The translations under genes were made by a program, and so were the position numbers. DNA of 34,644 nucleotides from Desulfotomaculum copahuensis. Its GTDB lineage: Bacteria; Bacillota; Desulfotomaculia; Desulfotomaculales; Desulfovirgulaceae. The stretch covers positions 1 through 34,644 of the forward strand of contig NZ_LYVF01000172.1 of assembly GCF_001655685.1 (NCBI RefSeq), written 5' to 3'. Within the stretch, counting starts at the first letter, position 1, and every line of letters begins with the position of its first letter. This document shows, one piece after another, positions 15,767-22,546 of the stretch. The notes beneath the pieces were generated by a model. The model was given only the letters and a program-made list of their open reading frames with translations, was not told the origin of the DNA and ran no database searches.

Positions 15767-17019
15767 CGGCGTTAAAGAAAAGCAGTCTGGTGCGCAACCT
15801 GTTTATTTTTCTGGCCGTGGTCGGTCCGGGCATTGTCACGGCCAATGTGGACAATGACGCCGGGGGCATCACCACCTATTCGGTGGCCGGAGCCACATAC
15901 GGTTACAAGCTGCTCTGGGTGTTCATCCCGATGACCCTGGCCCTGATCGTGGTGCAGGAAATGAGCGCACGCATGGGGGCTGTGACCGGCAAGGGTCTGG
16001 CCGATCTGATCCGGGAGCGTTACGGGGTGCGGGTGATTCTATTTGTCATGCTGGCACTGGTTTTTGCGGATTTAGGCAATACCGTTTCCGAGTTTGCCGG
16101 GGTGGCCGCCAGTACTGGAATATTCGGGATCAGCAAGTATATTTCCGTGCCGTTGTCCGCGCTGTTGGTTTGGTGGGCCGTGCTTCGTGGATCGTATAAG
16201 CAAGTGGAGCGGATATTCCTGGTTGCGTCCGCCCTTTACCTGTGTTATATCATTTCAGGTGCGATGGCTCATCCCCCCTGGGGACTTGTTTTGAAACAGA
16301 TGGTTACCCCCAGCTTTAGTCTAAACAGTGATTATCTGGCAATGATTATAGGTCTGATTGGTACAACTATTGCTCCCTGGATGCAATTCTACATTCAGTC
16401 GGCAGTAGTGGAAAAAGGCATTACAGTGGATCAGTACAAACATTCACGGATGGATGTCATTCTCGGTTGCTTTATGACCGATCTGGTGGCCATGTTTATC
16501 GTTGTAGCCTGTGCGGCTACGCTTTACGCGCACAGCATTCACATTGAAACAGCGAAAGACGCGGCCATAGCACTGGCTCCTTTGGCCGGACGTTGGGCAT
16601 CCATTCTTTTTGCGCTTGGTCTATTGAACGCATCCATTTTTTCGGCTTCCATACTGCCACTGGCTACAGCCTATTATATCTGCGAGGCTTTGGGTTTCGA
16701 GGCGGGTATTGATAAATCATGGAATGAGGCGCCGGTATTCTACTGGCTGTATACCCTTCTGGTGTTCATTGGGGCGTGTGTGATTTTAATCCCCAATTTG
16801 CCGCTGATTCAAGTTATGCTCTGGTCGCAGGTGATCAACGGCATACTGCTGCCGTTTATTCTGGTTTTCATGCTCAGTTTGATCAACAATCCCGATATCA
16901 TGGGACGTTATGTCAACTCACGCAGTTTTAACGCTGTGGCCTGGCTGACCACAGTAATCATGATCGGTTTGACCCTTCTGCTGGTGGGCATTTCCCTTTT
17001 TCCCGGCCTGCTCGGCTAA
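15763..17019 (+). CDS. NRAMP-related transporter, probable magnesium type (NRMT)
   Basis: A 418-residue membrane protein with 11 predicted helices and NRAMP architecture. Classical NRAMP manganese/iron transporters carry DPGN in helix 1 and MPHN in helix 6. Here helix 1 reads ANVDNDAGGITTYS, and helix 6 reads GTTIAPWMQFYIQS, so the soft-metal Met of MPHN is replaced. The loss of that methionine is the hallmark of the NRAMP-related magnesium transporters described in Clostridia and Eggerthella. The M-box riboswitch and the MgtE-N/CBS partner, with which it is translationally coupled (ATGA), support magnesium uptake. It is not a typical MntH. Its stop overlaps tail-to-tail by a few bases with the next gene on the other strand. 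Confidence 0.9.
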   Translation: MTALKKSSLVRNLFIFLAVVGPGIVTANVDNDAGGITTYSVAGATYGYKLLWVFIPMTLALIVVQEMSARMGAVTGKGLADLIRERYGVRVILFVMLALVFADLGNTVSEFAGVAASTGIFGISKYISVPLSALLVWWAVLRGSYKQVERIFLVASALYLCYIISGAMAHPPWGLVLKQMVTPSFSLNSDYLAMIIGLIGTTIAPWMQFYIQSAVVEKGITVDQYKHSRMDVILGCFMTDLVAMFIVVACAATLYAHSIHIETAKDAAIALAPLAGRWASILFALGLLNASIFSASILPLATAYYICEALGFEAGIDKSWNEAPVFYWLYTLLVFIGACVILIPNLPLIQVMLWSQVINGILLPFILVFMLSLINNPDIMGRYVNSRSFNAVAWLTTVIMIGLTLLLVGISLFPGLLG

Positions 17020-17489
17020 AACCCGGGGTGCCGGCGCCCCCACTCCGGGGAGTACACCGCCTGTTGCCAGCGTTCGCTTTTGATCAGTAAAAGCATTTTG
17101 TAATGCTGCACCAGCAGGTGGTGAATGCCCGTGCCCAGCACCAGGATAAACAGGATCAGCCCGCCGGCGGCGTAGGGGAACAACCTCACCTGGGCATCGG
17201 CCGGGGTATACACCCGGCCGAAACTGTCCCGCCAGGCATGCAACTCGTAGGTGTCCGGATCCTGTTCGATGATTATATGACGCGACGGGTTGAACCGGTG
17301 GGGGAAAAAGCGCTCATCCATATAATGCAGCCCGGCCCAGAAAAAGAGCAGGCCGGTTAAAGCGATCAGCCAGGCGAGCCGGGAAGCGTATGCGGCCGCA
17401 TCCCGTTTTTCCCCGGTTGTAAGCAGGCTGTCCAGGTTTAACCGGCCGGGCCGGCCGCCTTTTTCAACCGGCAAGGGTTTCGTTTTCAT
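17016..17489 (-). CDS. FNPxRH two-helix membrane protein, copy 1
   Basis: 157 residues, no family recognised. Two transmembrane helices (LAWLIALTGLLFFWAGL and AAGGLILFILVLGTGIHHLL) flank a conserved loop of about 50 residues. In the loop I see FNPSRHIIIEQDPDTYELHAW, then GRVYTP and VRLFPY. The same loop occurs in two other proteins of this window (26075 and 28577), with FNP(S/T)RH, EQDP, AW(K/R)D, YT and FP(Y/F) invariant, and HY shortly after helix 2. This copy has a longer N-terminus than the others. It overlaps the end of the kinase gene upstream, so the two are coupled and the protein probably works with that kinase. Start ATG 17489 (MKTKP) has AAGGATGG upstream. Confidence 0.8.
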   Translation of the reverse strand: MKTKPLPVEKGGRPGRLNLDSLLTTGEKRDAAAYASRLAWLIALTGLLFFWAGLHYMDERFFPHRFNPSRHIIIEQDPDTYELHAWRDSFGRVYTPADAQVRLFPYAAGGLILFILVLGTGIHHLLVQHYKMLLLIKSERWQQAVYSPEWGRRHPGF

Positions 17490-19305
17490 ATGCACCATCC
17501 TTTATGGTTCTGAGGTAAATGTGAAATGTGGTGCCCCGGCCCACCTGGCTGTCCACTTCAATCCGGCCGTCGTGAGCACGGACGATCTCATAGGCGATGG
17601 CCAGCCCGAGGCCGATTCCCTTTTCCCGGGTGGAAAAGAAGGGGTCAAACAGGTGTTTTATGTTTTCCTCCGGTATGCCGCAGCCGGTGTCAGTAACAGC
17701 GATTTCCAAATCGTCCGTTTCCGGGCGCCAGGCGGTGGTAATGGTCAATGTGCCTCCGTCGGGCATGGCCTGGCAGGCATTGAAGACGATGTTCATCATC
17801 ACCCGCTCCATCTGGTCGGGATCCATCCAGGCCATAGGCAAATCCCGGCCCAGGTTTTTGACCAGGGTGAACCGGGTCAGGTGAATTTCGGTAAAGAACT
17901 GCAGCACCTTTTCCACCAGTTGATTGAGATCATGACGGGCAAATCTGGCCTCGGCCGGTTTGGAGAAATAGAGCAACTGCGAAACCAGCGATTCTAGCCG
18001 GACCACTTCCTCGTAAATAGTGCGGATGGATTTTGGCGACGGGTTGTTGGTTTTCTGCCAGAGCTGAATGTAGCAGCTGATTGAGGTAAGCGGGTTGCGA
18101 ATTTCGTGCGCCACCCCCGCCACCAGCTTGCCCAGGGCGGCCAACCGCTCCTGGTGGTGGGCGCGCTCTTCCAGGTGCAGGCGCTCAGTGACGTCCCGGC
18201 AACAGAGAACCGCGCCGATGATATTTTGCTGGTGGTCCAGCATGGGAGCCGTACTGACCAGCAGTTGCACCGGATTCTGTCCGGACGGGTGATAAGGGAC
18301 GAGCAGGTCCTTTAATGATTCTTTTTCAAGCAACGTTTGGGCCAGCAATTGAGGGAAGGGCGAGTCCGCCGGGAAGGCCTGCCGGTAGTCCAAATCCGGC
18401 TGCCCGGTGAGCAGTCCCAGCATCCGGGCGGCCGCATGGTTGGCGATGATCACCCGTCCGTCCGGATTCACCACCACCAGGCCGTCGTCGATGGTGGCCA
18501 TCATACTTTCGTTGTATTTATTTACTTCCACCAGCCGGCCGGCCAGTTTGTTCACCGCCCGGCTGATTTCACCCAGTTCTCCTTGTGGTTCGGGGAGTTT
18601 TTGATACATGTCGGATTCAAGGTTTTTCACCCCCTGCTTGATCCGGTTAACGTTGAATACAAAGTTCCGGATCAAAAGCAGCGTGCTCCCCAGGCCGAGC
18701 AAAATACCAGTTGCAATGGCGATGTAGGCGTTGCGCTCGACATTTTGCACCCGCCGGTAAAAGTTGGTTTGGGCCATGTTTTCGTAGGCCCAGACCAGTC
18801 CTTCCAGTTTTCCGTTACGGTAAATGGGCTTGTAGGTTTCCAGCATGCCGGCCGAGGTCTGGCCGATGGTCTGCACCACCATTTGGCGGCGTTCAAGCGC
18901 CTCCTGAAAGAGGACTTTGCGCCGGTGCGAAAAGTTTTCCTGGTAGTTTTCGCTGCCGTCCAGCATGGCATCCAGCGACAGGGAATAATAACCCATTTCC
19001 ACCCGCGGATAGTTGGCGCTTACCTGTTTGATATTTGTATTTAAAATCTGGTTCAAAAGGCGGATTTGTTCGCTTCTTGGTTTGCTGTCCATCCGGTTTG
19101 TCCGCAGAATATCAGTGAAGCCGCCTTTCATACTGCCGTCCAGTTCATCCAGCGCCCGGGACAGTTTGGCCTTCTGGTATTCCACCAGGGCGAATTCGCT
19201 GTTCTGAATGACATGCAGCATATATAAGGCGAGCAACACCGGAAAAAGCAGCAGCACGGTAATCAGCACCAGCAGCTGGTTGCCCAGGGTATGAGAGCGA
19301 AGCAT
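17464..19305 (-). CDS. Membrane sensor histidine kinase, copy 1 (no adjacent response regulator)
   Basis: A 613-residue NtrB-like kinase. Helix 1 (about 12-32) and helix 2 (about 190-212) enclose an extracytoplasmic sensor domain of about 155 residues (YPRVEMGYYSLSLDAML; Cache-like in layout). A HAMP-like linker, a PAS domain (about 265-375; IDDGLVVVNPDGRVIIAN), HisKA with the phosphorylated His near 400 (GVAHEIRNPLTSISCY) and a HATPase_c domain (N box FNACQAMPDGG, G1 DTGCGIP, G2 GIGLGLAI) follow. All catalytic boxes are intact. Start ATG 19305 is set by AAGGGGTG and by alignment with its two paralogues. No regulator gene is coupled to it; the gene downstream is the FNPxRH protein. It may cross-talk with the regulator at 22547 or 29307. 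Confidence 0.9.
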   Translation of the reverse strand: MLRSHTLGNQLLVLITVLLLFPVLLALYMLHVIQNSEFALVEYQKAKLSRALDELDGSMKGGFTDILRTNRMDSKPRSEQIRLLNQILNTNIKQVSANYPRVEMGYYSLSLDAMLDGSENYQENFSHRRKVLFQEALERRQMVVQTIGQTSAGMLETYKPIYRNGKLEGLVWAYENMAQTNFYRRVQNVERNAYIAIATGILLGLGSTLLLIRNFVFNVNRIKQGVKNLESDMYQKLPEPQGELGEISRAVNKLAGRLVEVNKYNESMMATIDDGLVVVNPDGRVIIANHAAARMLGLLTGQPDLDYRQAFPADSPFPQLLAQTLLEKESLKDLLVPYHPSGQNPVQLLVSTAPMLDHQQNIIGAVLCCRDVTERLHLEERAHHQERLAALGKLVAGVAHEIRNPLTSISCYIQLWQKTNNPSPKSIRTIYEEVVRLESLVSQLLYFSKPAEARFARHDLNQLVEKVLQFFTEIHLTRFTLVKNLGRDLPMAWMDPDQMERVMMNIVFNACQAMPDGGTLTITTAWRPETDDLEIAVTDTGCGIPEENIKHLFDPFFSTREKGIGLGLAIAYEIVRAHDGRIEVDSQVGRGTTFHIYLRTIKDGAYENETLAG

Positions 19306-19337
19306 GCCGGAACACCCCTTCATGGTCTTCTAACATG

Positions 19338-19366
19338 ACTATACTATCAACTGCCTGCGCTGTCCA
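19338..19366 (-). promoter_or_regulatory. Sigma-A promoter of kinase 1
   Basis: Minus strand: TGGACA (19361-19366), 17 bases, TATAGT (19338-19343). The same layout, including the flanking CGG before and the TAG ahead of the -10, is found in front of kinase 2. Confidence 0.7.
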
Positions 19367-19390
19367 CCGGTAAAAGGTACGCGACAAGGA

Positions 19391-19414
19391 AAGGCCCTTT
19401 GGGGAAAGGGCCTT
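19391..19414 (-). terminator. Terminator-like hairpin after the TauE/SafE copy 1 gene
   Basis: A 10-base-pair stem AAGGCCCTTT / AAAGGGCCTT with loop CCCC. On the minus strand it is followed by TCCTTG, a weak T tract. It separates the permease operon from kinase 1. Confidence 0.6.
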
Positions 19415-19457
19415 GAAGTAGAGGAGTAAGGGCTCCCCTGTTGCAGGCAAGGTGTTC

Positions 19458-20543
19458 TCACGCACTCCGGCGGGCGTGCGCTTCCTCCAGTTTCGATGCC
19501 CTGGTCAGAGCCTTGAAGAGCCAGGAGAGGATCATCAGACAGCCGGCGGCCGCGCTTCCGTACATGATGACATTGCTGCCACTGAGCAGGCTATCCTTTA
19601 ATGTTGCAGACATGCTGAGCACATTCAGTTCCTTCAGGTAGGCCGGTATGGCCACGACCCGGCTGAAAGCCACCACGCCAACGATGACGGCGATAACCAT
19701 TTTGATCTGGATCTCCTTGACCACCTTGGTGGTAATGGCGCCGATGTACAGGCCGAGCAGCGAACCCAGGTAGAGCAACAGTACCAGCCGCAGGTCCACA
19801 TAACCGCTCAGTGCGTACTGGAAGGCGCCCCAGGCCCCGGAAAAGATTGCCATCATCAATTCGGTGCCGGCGGCAATCATGGTTGGCACGCCAAGCAGGT
19901 AGATCATGGCCGGGACGCCGATGAAACCGCCCACGCCGATGGTACCGGCCAGGTATCCGGTGGCGAAACCGACCAGCAGCACCAGCCACAGGGTGACCCG
20001 GCAATTGGCCACTTTAAAATGGATCATTGGCGGGATGTTCATTTTGGCTATCCGCTGCGCCAGCGATAATTTTCTGGCGTCCTGCGCCTTTGGATGCCTG
20101 GTGCTGTTGATGTCCCTGGTCATGCTGAAACAAACCAGAGACAGGACAATTACATAGGCCAGACTGATATACAGGTTGGAACCGGCCGCACCGAACAGTT
20201 CAAAAATCTTCTTGTTCAGCATGACTGCGCTTTGTGTGCCGGCAAACAGGGCGACGAACATGGATACGGCCAGCCTGGCGTCCACGTTGCCCATGGAGGC
20301 GTGTTTTTTGGCGCCGACCATGGCCTTACCGAATTTATGAGTCAGGTTTGAACCAACCGCCATGATACCGGGTACGCCCAGTCCCATCATGCCGGGAGTC
20401 ATGATGAAGGCACCGCCGCTGCCGATGAAGCCGCTCAGCAGCCCGCCCATAAAACCCAGGCCAATCAGTGACAGGGTGTTCTTCGGAGTCAGGGAAATCA
20501 GTTTGATTGCCTCGTGTACGACGGGCATTGCTTCTCCAGCCAT
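19458..20543 (-). CDS. TauE/SafE family anion permease, copy 1
   Basis: A 361-residue membrane protein with about eight to nine helices. The two halves carry the family repeats: GFMGGLLSGFIGSGGAFIMTPGMM at the N-terminal side (GxxxGxxxGxxGxGGGxxxxP type) and GYLAGTIGVGGFIGVPAMIY in the second half. Family members export sulfite, sulfoacetate, sulfolactate or take up anions; the substrate here cannot be told from sequence. Start ATG 20543 has a GGGGGG ribosome site. The gene begins three bases after the small upstream membrane protein ends, and the pair is driven by a sigma-54 promoter at 21022. It is longer than usual family members (about 250 residues), with a cytoplasmic loop insertion around residues 150-185. 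Confidence 0.88.
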   Translation of the reverse strand: MAGEAMPVVHEAIKLISLTPKNTLSLIGLGFMGGLLSGFIGSGGAFIMTPGMMGLGVPGIMAVGSNLTHKFGKAMVGAKKHASMGNVDARLAVSMFVALFAGTQSAVMLNKKIFELFGAAGSNLYISLAYVIVLSLVCFSMTRDINSTRHPKAQDARKLSLAQRIAKMNIPPMIHFKVANCRVTLWLVLLVGFATGYLAGTIGVGGFIGVPAMIYLLGVPTMIAAGTELMMAIFSGAWGAFQYALSGYVDLRLVLLLYLGSLLGLYIGAITTKVVKEIQIKMVIAVIVGVVAFSRVVAIPAYLKELNVLSMSATLKDSLLSGSNVIMYGSAAAGCLMILSWLFKALTRASKLEEAHARRSA

Positions 20544-20546
20544 GTA

Positions 20547-20801
20547 TTATTCCCCCCTTTGAACTGCTTTCAGGTGGTCAAGCTTCCTTTCCATGGACTT
20601 GAGCAGGTAGCCGACGGTGTTGCCCCACAAAAAGGCCACAGTGACTACAATGGCCAGTACGATAAAGGCCGGCAGGATGGATTTGGCAAAAACAATATGA
20701 TTAATAGTGCCGATAAACCTGAAGGTGAGCATGTAAACCGCCAGCGTGGCGACGATAAAAATCAACGGTTTAAGCAACCCTTTGTTTTCTCCTCTGGTCA
20801 T
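20547..20801 (-). CDS. Small two-helix membrane protein upstream of TauE/SafE copy 1
   Basis: 84 residues with two hydrophobic segments (PLIFIVATLAVYMLTFRFIG and ILPAFIVLAIVVTVAFLWG) and a basic, helical tail (KSMERKLDHLKAVQRGE). No family recognised. It is the first gene after the sigma-54 promoter and lies three bases before the permease, so it is probably a partner of that permease. Start ATG 20801 (MTRGEN) is preceded by GGAGACGGG. It lacks the FNPxRH loop. Confidence 0.75.
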   Translation of the reverse strand: MTRGENKGLLKPLIFIVATLAVYMLTFRFIGTINHIVFAKSILPAFIVLAIVVTVAFLWGNTVGYLLKSMERKLDHLKAVQRGE

Positions 20802-20911
20802 TTTTCCCGTCTCCTTTGCTATCAAATTTTCCTTGGACAACAACATCCCCCATTACCCCCTTCCATTTGAAACCGGATGCCTCCGTGAATCTAGAGGCTG
20901 CCGTGAGTAAC

Positions 20912-20958
20912 AAAAGTGATTACCGGCGGATTTAAGGAAAGTTCCCGCAATCACTTTT
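20912..20958 (-). repeat. Long-range hairpin in the leader of the permease 1 operon
   Basis: A perfect 10-base inverted repeat (AAAAGTGATT / AATCACTTTT) with an inner GCGG/CCGC pairing and a 27-base interior. On the transcribed strand it ends in TTTTGTT, so it could act as an attenuator or a leader-stabilising stem. It lies about 110 bases before the gene and 65 after the sigma-54 -12 box. Confidence 0.45.
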
Positions 20959-21021
20959 TTCTTGAACCACCTCCCTGACAAAAGCTCCATATCGCTGCGG
21001 TGTTATATGCTTTGTTGAAAG

Positions 21022-21037
21022 TGCAAGGTTTGTGCCA
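21022..21037 (-). promoter_or_regulatory. Sigma-54 promoter P1
   Basis: Minus strand TGGCACAAACCTTGCA: a perfect match to TGGCAC-N5-TTGC. It faces the small membrane protein and TauE/SafE copy 1, with a leader of about 210 bases. A dyad similar to that at P2 lies about 160 bases upstream. Confidence 0.85.
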
Positions 21038-21181
21038 AAGGGAACAAACGGGGGTGGAAAAAGTTTGTGGCGGGCCCGGGATGCAGGCGTGGTGCGGGTT
21101 AAAAGGTTAATTATCGATTTCAACGGATATATACAGGCGGGAATGGATGTGCCGGCAGGCACAAGATCCGGCTGCTGTTGA

Positions 21182-21217
21182 CCTGATCCTGAACAGGCGG
21201 CTGTACAGAAACTGGGC
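21182..21217. promoter_or_regulatory. Upstream activator dyad of P1
   Basis: CCTGATCCTGAACAG, four bases, then CTGTACAGAAACTGGGC. The arms are 13/15 and 15/17 identical to those of the perfect dyad at 26619-26655 that lies upstream of P2. Its position relative to the sigma-54 box is typical of an NtrC-type binding site. Confidence 0.6.
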
Positions 21218-21221
21218 AGAA

Positions 21222-21423
21222 CAGAGGTCGGAAATCAGAGGTTGGATGTCAGATGGGAGATGTCAGAGTCCGGAGGCCGGAAGGAGCGTTGAGTAGATGC
21301 ACAAGCAAGAGGCCGGGTGCAAGAAAGCGGAAATTTGGGGAATGAGGCGGAAATAGCGGATAGACACCCATATCGGAGGTGCGGTAACTTTTCTGACTTC
21401 CGACCTCCGACGACTGACCTCTG
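21222..21423. repeat. Degenerate short-repeat region
   Basis: The left part (about 21222-21272) is a run of imperfect units such as AGAGGTCGGAAATCAGAGGT and ATGTCAGATGGGAGATGTCAG. The right part (about 21390-21423) carries the complementary type, GACTTCCGACCTCCGACGAC then TGACCTCTG, so the two can pair. Similar 'GTCAGAGGTCGGAAGTC' tracts occur as intergenic repeats in other Clostridia, from memory. No gene is supported here. Confidence 0.5.
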
Positions 21424-21915
21424 CTATATGCCGGGGATGATCTCGTCAATGGCCCGGAAAACGTCAATGGTGCGCAATATGCCGGTCACCTTGCCGTCTT
21501 CCAGTACGGGCAGGGAGTTGACCTGGTGGGTGAGGAGCAGGTGGGCGGCCTGTTTCAAGGTTTGCCGGGCGTTAACCGTGGCCAGCTCCAGCGGGCGCAT
21601 GATATCCCGTACACGTACACCCGCTCCGGTCTGCATTTTTTCCATGAAGTACCAGCCCCAGGATTCGGCCTTGATCCAGATGTCATCCGTGAGATCCTTG
21701 AAGCCCACGGCGCGCAGCAGGCTGCGCAGGGTGAGCAGGCCGGCCAGGCGCCCCTCCCGGTCGAGCACCAGCACCGAGTAATGGCCGTGCCAGGCGCGTC
21801 CCTCGCGGTGGAATGAGCCGCGCAGGGCGCTGATGGCTTCCCGTACGGTGGCTTCCCCGGATACGGTCGAATAATCGCTGACCGGCACCATCACATCCTT
21901 AACCAGCAATGACAT
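21424..21915 (-). CDS. CBS-pair protein, copy 1
   Basis: A 163-residue cytoplasmic protein made of two CBS motifs (VKDVMVPVSDYSTV...VLVLDREGRLAGLLTLRSLL and VRDIMRPLELATV...LPVLEDGKVTGILRTIDVF) separated by a segment containing ESWGWYF. CBS pairs bind adenine nucleotides and tune partner activity. It is the last gene of the kinase 2 - regulator 2 - CBS - CBS operon. Start ATG 21915 has GGGAGGGG upstream. It is a paralogue of the neighbour at 21939. Confidence 0.85.
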   Translation of the reverse strand: MSLLVKDVMVPVSDYSTVSGEATVREAISALRGSFHREGRAWHGHYSVLVLDREGRLAGLLTLRSLLRAVGFKDLTDDIWIKAESWGWYFMEKMQTGAGVRVRDIMRPLELATVNARQTLKQAAHLLLTHQVNSLPVLEDGKVTGILRTIDVFRAIDEIIPGI

Positions 21916-21938
21916 ACTAATCCCCTCCCGGGTAAAAG

Positions 21939-22433
21939 TCAATCGCTGAGCAGTTCGCCGATTACCTGGAAGACATCAATGGTACGCACAATGCCGGTCA
22001 CCCGTCCTTTTTCCAGCACCGGCAGGGAGTTTACCCGGTGGGCGACCATTTTCACGGCAGCCTGAAAAACCGTTTCTTCGCTTTCCACTGTGGCCAGGGT
22101 CAGGGGGCGCATGATGTCTTTCACGCGTAAACCGCTGTTTTTTTGCACCCGGTTGGCGTAGTACCAGCCCCAGGAAGAACCCTTGAGTTGGGAATCATGG
22201 CGCAGTTCGGCCAGTTCAATCGCCCTGAGTAGGGAGCGCAGGGTCAGCAATCCGACCAGTTGCTGTCGGTGGTCGAGCACCAGTACCGAGTGAAATCCGT
22301 ACCACACCCGGCCTTCCTGGTGCAGTGATTCCCGCAGCGCCCTGATGGCTTCGGCCAGTGGAGCTTCAGCCTGCACGGCGGAGTAATCGCGCAGGGAAAC
22401 CATGATCTCGCGCACGCGGCGGTCGCTGGGCAT
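21939..22433 (-). CDS. CBS-pair protein, copy 2
   Basis: 164 residues, same build as copy 1: VREIMVSLRDYSAV, VLVLDHRQQLVGLLTLRSLL, the SSWGWYY segment, VKDIMRPLTLATV, and LPVLEKGRVTGIVRTIDVF. The start ATG 22433 (MPSDRR) has GGGGGGTG upstream and matches the start of copy 1; longer frames to 22550 run into the regulator gene and are not needed. It probably senses cell energy through nucleotides and may modulate the kinase/regulator pair encoded in front of it. That link is inferred from gene order only. Confidence 0.85.
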   Translation of the reverse strand: MPSDRRVREIMVSLRDYSAVQAEAPLAEAIRALRESLHQEGRVWYGFHSVLVLDHRQQLVGLLTLRSLLRAIELAELRHDSQLKGSSWGWYYANRVQKNSGLRVKDIMRPLTLATVESEETVFQAAVKMVAHRVNSLPVLEKGRVTGIVRTIDVFQVIGELLSD

Positions 22434-22546
22434 AACCGCACCCCCCGGTTTTCGAGCAGTTGTAAACATGTCAGGTGGTGGCCACGCGATAAGAAAGCCG
22501 GCAGGAATCGTGGGCGTGGCCCTTTCAGGTTGGATCGCGGCATTGT

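Noticed and set aside
15763-17019. Calling the NRAMP-related gene mntH
   Set aside because: The manganese/iron motifs DPGN and MPHN are missing, and the operon is under a magnesium riboswitch.
21249-21467. 72-codon minus-strand ORF over the degenerate repeat
   Set aside because: It only translates the repeat tract, has no ribosome site and overlaps the CBS gene.
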